A stretch of DNA of 64,000 nucleotides from SG8-32-3 sp964514055 (GTDB taxonomy: Archaea; Thermoproteota; Bathyarchaeia; Bathyarchaeales; Bathycorpusculaceae): assembly GCA_964514055.1 (NCBI GenBank), contig CAZEPB010000007.1:8085-72084 (forward strand), read 5' to 3'. Of the stretch, positions 60,003-64,000 are shown piece after piece (position 1 is the stretch's first letter; each line of letters begins with the position of its first letter). Below the pieces are notes generated by a model. That model was given only the letters and a program-made list of their open reading frames with translations, did no database searches and was not told where the DNA came from. The position numbers were made by a program, and so were the translations under genes.

Positions 60003-61475
60003 TTAATTCCTGACACTGCCAGAGAAAAAGTCTGTTATCTTCTTTTGGAAAAGGGCGTTCTTCAAAAGCTCGCTCTGAAGTATCCACCGCCGCAACGGAA
60101 TCTCAAACCTGCCACTGATGAATTTCAAGGATTCACCCAGAGAGCTGAAAAGATACGGTTTCTGGCGCATGGCGTTCCGCACGTTCTCCCGCACCTGCCA
60201 CACGCCCACAGGCATTATGTAACCTGGACGAGCTTCACGCAGAACAATCACAGTGGCTTGCCGCCTTTCTTTGATGAGTTGCTCGCAAACCGCAAGCCGC
60301 GCCGAGTAGTAGCAGCCACCTATCTCCGCGTAAGTTTTTCGCCCATTGTTGCCTTCCCAGTCTGAAAATATCACAGTGCTTCTGCCGTTTGGGTTCCACA
60401 CTGTGCCTGGGTACCACGCCTCCATGGACTCGTAGCTCCAAGCCGCTGGAATCATCAAAACCTCGAAAACATTATCCAGATAAACCGACTCGTAGACGCG
60501 GTACTCGTTTATCTCGGGAAAAGTCTTCACTTTTTCAGCCAAGTTTTTGGAGACGATGTCGTCCACGGCTGTTATGCTCCAGCGAGTTGGAACCAACCGC
60601 CTGTTTTTCTCTACGCCAAAAGCGCCGACGCTGAAAGCTTTCTGTATCTTCGTGACCATGACACCTCGGTCGTAAAGTTCCAGAACTGCCTGAGTAGCGC
60701 GCAAATCAGTGTCATAATAGGCTTTTTCTATTCTATGCTCGAACCGCACGTTACCAACGTGCAGGTCTCTTATGGGCGCGGAGGGACCGAAAGGCTGGAC
60801 AGAGTCGTCCATGAAAATTGAGCCTCTGGGCTTTTTTGTAAGGTTCAGCTCAGTGTCCACGCTTTTTTCTGCGAGGGCTAACTCGCGGGTTTGCTCCATT
60901 ATCTTGCCTGCCTCATTGAACTTTTGCACGTGAACACGTCGTTTGCCGCGAATAAGCAGCGAACGGAAGCCCACAATTTCGTCGATTGACCTTCCGAACC
61001 ACTGTTCAGGCAGGTCGTAGAGGCTTGTGTCTTCGTTAACAGGCGGCACAAGCGGACCAGCGTAGACGTATGGGTAACCGATTCTTCCGATGAACACGCT
61101 GGGCGGCGAAACGCCTGCTATGTCTTCGGTTGACATTAAGGGCACGCTTTTCAGGAAATAGTTAACTTTGACCATTATTGGGCAACGAGTTTTCCCGCAG
61201 AGAAGCCGGGAACCCTTGCACACGACGCATAAGCTGCTTTGGGAAGCTCGCGTAACTATTTGGCGTTCTTCCACGGCAGAACGGTTGCTGTTTTTTATTA
61301 CGTTGAGTAACCAGTTATCCTGAGAACTCACACGGGCAGGTTTATGCGTAAGTGTCATGATTATCTTGGATGATGGCTGCAACGGCTTCATATGCTTTCC
61401 GCATTGGAAAAACTCAAAAATCATGGTGTTTTTAGCAAAAACTGAAGCAAGTTTCGACAAAAAACTGCTAAACAT
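60003..61475 (-). CDS. nreA: Nre-family DNA repair protein with PCNA-interacting tail
   Basis: The 490-residue protein contains an N-terminal zinc motif (CVVCKGSRLLCGKTRCP, about 83-99), then the two DUF650/651 regions of the Nre family (PPSVFIGRIGYPYVYAGP; SIFMDDSVQPFGPSAP; EIGGCYYSARLAV). The tail QKKITDFF (477-484) is a PCNA-interacting box, as reported for Nre proteins, which aid repair of replication-linked damage. The first 40 or so residues are atypical; ATG 61391 or 61358 may be the true start. Confidence 0.87.
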   Translation of the reverse strand: MFSSFLSKLASVFAKNTMIFEFFQCGKHMKPLQPSSKIIMTLTHKPARVSSQDNWLLNVIKNSNRSAVEERQIVTRASQSSLCVVCKGSRLLCGKTRCPIMVKVNYFLKSVPLMSTEDIAGVSPPSVFIGRIGYPYVYAGPLVPPVNEDTSLYDLPEQWFGRSIDEIVGFRSLLIRGKRRVHVQKFNEAGKIMEQTRELALAEKSVDTELNLTKKPRGSIFMDDSVQPFGPSAPIRDLHVGNVRFEHRIEKAYYDTDLRATQAVLELYDRGVMVTKIQKAFSVGAFGVEKNRRLVPTRWSITAVDDIVSKNLAEKVKTFPEINEYRVYESVYLDNVFEVLMIPAAWSYESMEAWYPGTVWNPNGRSTVIFSDWEGNNGRKTYAEIGGCYYSARLAVCEQLIKERRQATVIVLREARPGYIMPVGVWQVRENVRNAMRQKPYLFSSLGESLKFISGRFEIPLRRWILQSELLKNALFQKKITDFFSGSVRN

Positions 61476-61539
61476 TCTCTATAGCGTCTATAGGTAAGAG
61501 CTAAATTCTAAAGCAGCATAAAACGGTAGTGTGCCAAGA

Positions 61540-61986
61540 ATGAAAACGGTTTTGTTTATTTGCACACATAATTCTGCGCGTTCCCAGATGGCGGAGGCTT
61601 TTCTGAACAAGCTTTGCGGACACCGTTACGCAGCGAAAAGCGCCGGGGTCACGCCTACCCAAATTAATCCTTACGTGGCTAAAGCTACGGCTGAAATCGG
61701 CTTTGACCTCTCAAAGCACAGGTCTAAGAGCATAATGGAATTTCAAGGAAAAATTTTCGATTACGTGGTTACGGTCTGCGACTCAGCACGCGAAAACTGC
61801 CCGTTCTTTCCCGGAAAAATAGAAATTGACAAGAGTTTTCCAGACCCCTCAGCTTTCAAGGGAACAGAAGAGGAAATAATGCGGAAAGTCAGAGTTGTCC
61901 GAGACGAAATTAAAAGCTGGGTGGAGGACACTTTCTGCAGAGGAAACATACCAAAAGGTGATTTGACTGAGCTTTATAGAGAATAA
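61540..61986 (+). CDS. Low-molecular-weight phosphatase / arsenate reductase-like protein
   Basis: About 148 residues. The phosphate loop CTHNSARS (C-x5-R) is next to the N-terminus, and the acid-loop Asp is in FPDPSAF. The pattern fits thioredoxin-type ArsC arsenate reductases (CTGNSARSQ opening), but also protein tyrosine phosphatases; residue CDSA... in VTVCDSARENCP supplies the additional cysteines expected for ArsC. ATG 61540 is used, with GTG 61531 as alternative. Divergent from the Nre gene. Confidence 0.82.
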   Translation: MKTVLFICTHNSARSQMAEAFLNKLCGHRYAAKSAGVTPTQINPYVAKATAEIGFDLSKHRSKSIMEFQGKIFDYVVTVCDSARENCPFFPGKIEIDKSFPDPSAFKGTEEEIMRKVRVVRDEIKSWVEDTFCRGNIPKGDLTELYRE

Positions 61987-62014
61987 AAACGCCAAACCTG
62001 AAGCAGTGGCTGAT

Positions 62015-62593
62015 ATGACGTTGAAGGATGAAAAAGTACTTCAAGAACTGCTGGACGGAGTTTTATCCAAAAAAGATGTAGTTAGACAAAACAGTTTCCA
62101 AGCGTTAAACTTCCTGAGCGAGAATCATCCTGAAAGGCTTTATGGCAAATGGGATTTCTTCGCCAACCTGATTCACAAGGGCAACTCTTTCCACAAGTAC
62201 ATAGCCATCTACATCATCGCGAACCTGACAAAAGCTGACGCGGAAAACAAGTTTGAAAAACTCTTTGACGCCTATTACGGGTTGTTGGGCGACAAAAGCG
62301 TCATCCCTGCTGCGCATGTGGCTGTTAACTCGGGAAAAATCGCCCTAGCAAAACCTGGGCTTCAGGCGGAGATAACGAACAGGCTGTTAGACATTGACAA
62401 TACGGTGCAGAGGCATAAGGACCTTGTCAAAGCCAGCGCCATAGAAGCTTTCGAGGCTTACTTCGAGCAAAGCGAGGACAAAGCAAGGATAATCGAGTTT
62501 GTCAAAGCGCAACTGAACTGCGAGAGTCCGAAAACGCGGAAAAAAGCAAAGGAGTTCTTGAAGAAAAGGACCCAACACACTCGAAAATACTGA
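62015..62593 (+). CDS. HEAT-like helical repeat protein, unknown function
   Basis: About 192 residues, all predicted helical, with HEAT-like pairs (NSFQALNFLSENHPERL; AIYIIANLTKADAENKF). It lies 28 bases after the phosphatase gene, so likely co-transcribed. GTG 62006 is an in-frame alternative start. No catalytic motif; probably a protein-binding scaffold. Confidence 0.68.
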   Translation: MTLKDEKVLQELLDGVLSKKDVVRQNSFQALNFLSENHPERLYGKWDFFANLIHKGNSFHKYIAIYIIANLTKADAENKFEKLFDAYYGLLGDKSVIPAAHVAVNSGKIALAKPGLQAEITNRLLDIDNTVQRHKDLVKASAIEAFEAYFEQSEDKARIIEFVKAQLNCESPKTRKKAKEFLKKRTQHTRKY

Positions 62594-62744
62594 GTGCGTT
62601 GGGGAGGCTAAAGGGGCGTTTTTGCATTGGAGAGAGGGTCATTCTCCTTCTGAGCGCACCGTTATGAACGCCCAAACATAACGAGTGTAACTTGCAAAAA
62701 CCCACATTTAAACTTAACCCAAACCACCCGCACAAAACAAAGAA
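62594..62744. repeat. Intergenic region with two inverted repeats between convergent genes
   Basis: GTGCG (62594-62598) pairs with CGCAC (62655-62659), enclosing a GGAGA...TCTCC hairpin. A second perfect seven-base stem CGTTATG (62660-62666) / CATAACG (62677-62683) follows directly. This may be a bidirectional terminator for the two convergent genes or a structured RNA. Confidence 0.4.
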
Positions 62745-63752
62745 TCATCCATAAAACCTTTTCAGCACCTGAAGCGCGTTCAAAGTAACCCATTTGCTAC
62801 TATCGCCTTTCTGCTCAATGCTTGTTTGAAAACGCCCATTAAACGTGCTCTCCAACTTCCACCTACCTTGTTCATCCTGCTTCGACACAACCAAATCAAC
62901 AGCCTCCTGCATCCGCTCGTCTTTACAACCGAGACGTGTCAATATGCCCAAGATTTCCAGCACGTCCGTTTGGTACATCAACGGAAAACCAAATCGTAGC
63001 CAGCCAGGCTTAGACACCTTGCTCAGATCGTGGCTTCTCTTGTAAACATGATGCTTCAGCAGGTACTCAACGCCTCTTTCGATAGAGTCAACCACAGCTG
63101 CAGATCGCTTATCAGCAGGAATTTCCGCCAGTGTTTTAAGAGATTTAACCACGCCCATGTGGCAAGAATGTTTTCCGAAACAACTTGTAGCTTTCTCGTA
63201 CGGCCAAATTTTAGGTGGATAAGCCTCCCCATCATCGAACCTTTGATACTTCGCAATCCACTCTACCCCACGCTTAACTCTCGGGTCACCCAAAAAGCCC
63301 AGTCTAATCAAACTCCAAACCATATTACCCGTCAAACACGGCAGCACACCACTATACCTGCCACCGCCCACCCTAACACTAAGCCATGCGGAGAAGCCGC
63401 CGCTCTTGCGATCCTGAGAATTCTCCAAAATGAACTCACATGCTTTTTTGACACGCTCGTCTTGACCGTCAGCTCCCAACTCAGCTAGAATAATCAGCTG
63501 CCAAACAGTTCCCTTGTATTTTGCGGTGTAAAACTTTTCAGGAGCCTCCCAGTAACCGCCAGCATTCTGTTTAGCCAAAATCTTCGGCACCACACCCGTA
63601 AGCATGATTTCCTTTTTGGCTGCTTGCACTTCAGAACTGTCGTGAGGTTTATCCAAAATCCGGGACAAAGCAAAATACCGCACCGAAGGATTATCTTTTT
63701 CCAAAAGCCAATCCACGGGGTCTGCTTTCAACACAGATTTCCAATCACCCAT
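62745..63752 (-). CDS. Alpha/alpha-toroid (prenyltransferase/squalene-cyclase-like) repeat protein
   Basis: About 335 residues, with repeated helical pairs separated by Gly-rich turns such as KQNAGGYWEAPEKF, DRKSGGFSAWL and KQDEQGRWKLESTF, the QxxxGxW-like signature of the alpha/alpha-toroid fold. No catalytic DxDD is seen, so cyclase activity is not supported. Similar archaeal proteins are sometimes mislabelled NifH. ATG 63752 has GGGTGTGG just upstream; GTG 63764 is the alternative. Confidence 0.7.
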   Translation of the reverse strand: MGDWKSVLKADPVDWLLEKDNPSVRYFALSRILDKPHDSSEVQAAKKEIMLTGVVPKILAKQNAGGYWEAPEKFYTAKYKGTVWQLIILAELGADGQDERVKKACEFILENSQDRKSGGFSAWLSVRVGGGRYSGVLPCLTGNMVWSLIRLGFLGDPRVKRGVEWIAKYQRFDDGEAYPPKIWPYEKATSCFGKHSCHMGVVKSLKTLAEIPADKRSAAVVDSIERGVEYLLKHHVYKRSHDLSKVSKPGWLRFGFPLMYQTDVLEILGILTRLGCKDERMQEAVDLVVSKQDEQGRWKLESTFNGRFQTSIEQKGDSSKWVTLNALQVLKRFYG

Positions 63753-63849
63753 AACCGCCCACACCCACTTTGATAGTTAAGGATTGCTTGACGTAAAAAA
63801 GTATCCACGCTTCAAACAATCTTGAAATTAAAACCAGTGAAAGTTAAGT

Positions 63850-63926
63850 GGCGCCCAGGCCGGGATTCGAACCCGGGTCTAGCGGGCGACAGCCGCTTAT
63901 ACTAGACCGGACTATACTACCTGGGC
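63850..63926 (-). tRNA. tRNA-Asp (anticodon GUC)
   Basis: On the minus strand the acceptor stem GCCCAGG pairs with CCTGGGC, the discriminator is G, and CCA is encoded. The T arm reads CCGGG-TTCGAAT-CCCGG. The anticodon arm AGCGG-CTGTCGC-CCGCT presents GTC, so it charges aspartate. No intron. The 5' TATA-like TTAAATAAT lies at about 63967-63977, roughly 45 bases upstream. Confidence 0.95.
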
Positions 63927-64000
63927 TGTCCATAGCCAAAGGCGCGAGATGGATAATGCGGATTTTGATTATTTAAGCTTATCTTGATGATTTGCGGCTG

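Noticed and set aside
62745..63752. Nitrogenase iron protein (NifH) label used for similar proteins
   Set aside because: There is no P-loop or cluster ligand; the sequence is an alpha/alpha-toroid repeat protein.
1..64000. CRISPR array, insertion sequence or prophage
   Set aside because: I saw no regularly spaced direct repeats, transposase or integrase genes, or phage structural genes.

Overview
The window is archaeal chromosome. The evidence is an archaeal-type EF-2, an acidic-tailed P1/L12 stalk protein, the SecE-Spt5-L11 cluster, an archaeosine-type tRNA-guanine transglycosylase, archaemetzincin, NucS, an Nre repair protein with a PCNA-binding tail, D-aminoacyl-tRNA deacylase of the archaeal type, TATA-box promoters and frequent TTG/GTG starts. 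The heterodisulfide-reductase (Hdr) gene cluster without any methyl-CoM reductase in view, together with a Tad/archaellum-like pilus locus, suggests an anaerobic Thermoproteota lineage such as Bathyarchaeia. That placement is inference from gene content, not phylogeny.

Layout. 1-11.6 kb: a self-contained type IV pilus locus (secretion ATPase, double-domain membrane platform, five N-terminally anchored pilin-like or surface proteins, a short type IV pilin, and a prepilin peptidase). 11.6-15.7 kb: a PfkB-family sugar kinase, an internally deleted glmM remnant, glmU, and a two-module Lrp-type regulator. 15.8-25.9 kb: two paralogous anchored beta-propeller surface proteins flanking an Sm-like RNA-binding protein and a PAC2 protein, then a four-repeat membrane protein and an anchored beta-helix protein. 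25.9-30.9 kb: same-strand run of tgtA, PHP hydrolase, beta-CASP nuclease, archaemetzincin and a presenilin-like protease. 30.9-43.3 kb: archaeoflavoprotein plus iron-sulfur flavoprotein, EF-2, P1/L12, a second signal-peptide-peptidase-like protease, a SPOUT methyltransferase, phosphoglucose/phosphomannose isomerase, inositol-1-phosphate synthase, L11-Spt5-SecE, a secreted PKD protein and dtdA. 43.3-45.1 kb: a divergent carbamoyltransferase and a membrane-anchored helix-hairpin-helix protein.

45.1-56.0 kb is a seven-gene minus-strand operon encoding HdrC, HdrB, an HdrA split by a GltD-like module, a short HdrA, an MvhD-HdrD fusion, an HdrA-MvhD fusion and a six-cluster polyferredoxin. It looks like a flavin-based electron-bifurcating (or confurcating) soluble complex. 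No hydrogenase large subunit or HdrE is present in the window. 56.2-64.0 kb holds a methyltransferase, NucS, pyrophosphatase, a coiled-coil protein next to an Nre repair protein, a low-molecular-weight phosphatase/ArsC-like protein, two helical-repeat proteins and tRNA-Asp.

The features that ordinary gene annotation does not explain are: a 56-codon in-frame glmM deletion remnant still translationally coupled to glmU; five dispersed copies of a TATA-linked GGGGGCTATAG / GGGAGGGGGTAGC module, some pointing at no same-strand gene and some lying upstream of a second promoter (candidate small RNA genes or a promoter regulon); a TGTTATATAC promoter shared by cell-surface genes; a pilin-like gene with no conventional start codon; and an Hdr fusion protein whose second dinucleotide-binding motif is lost.
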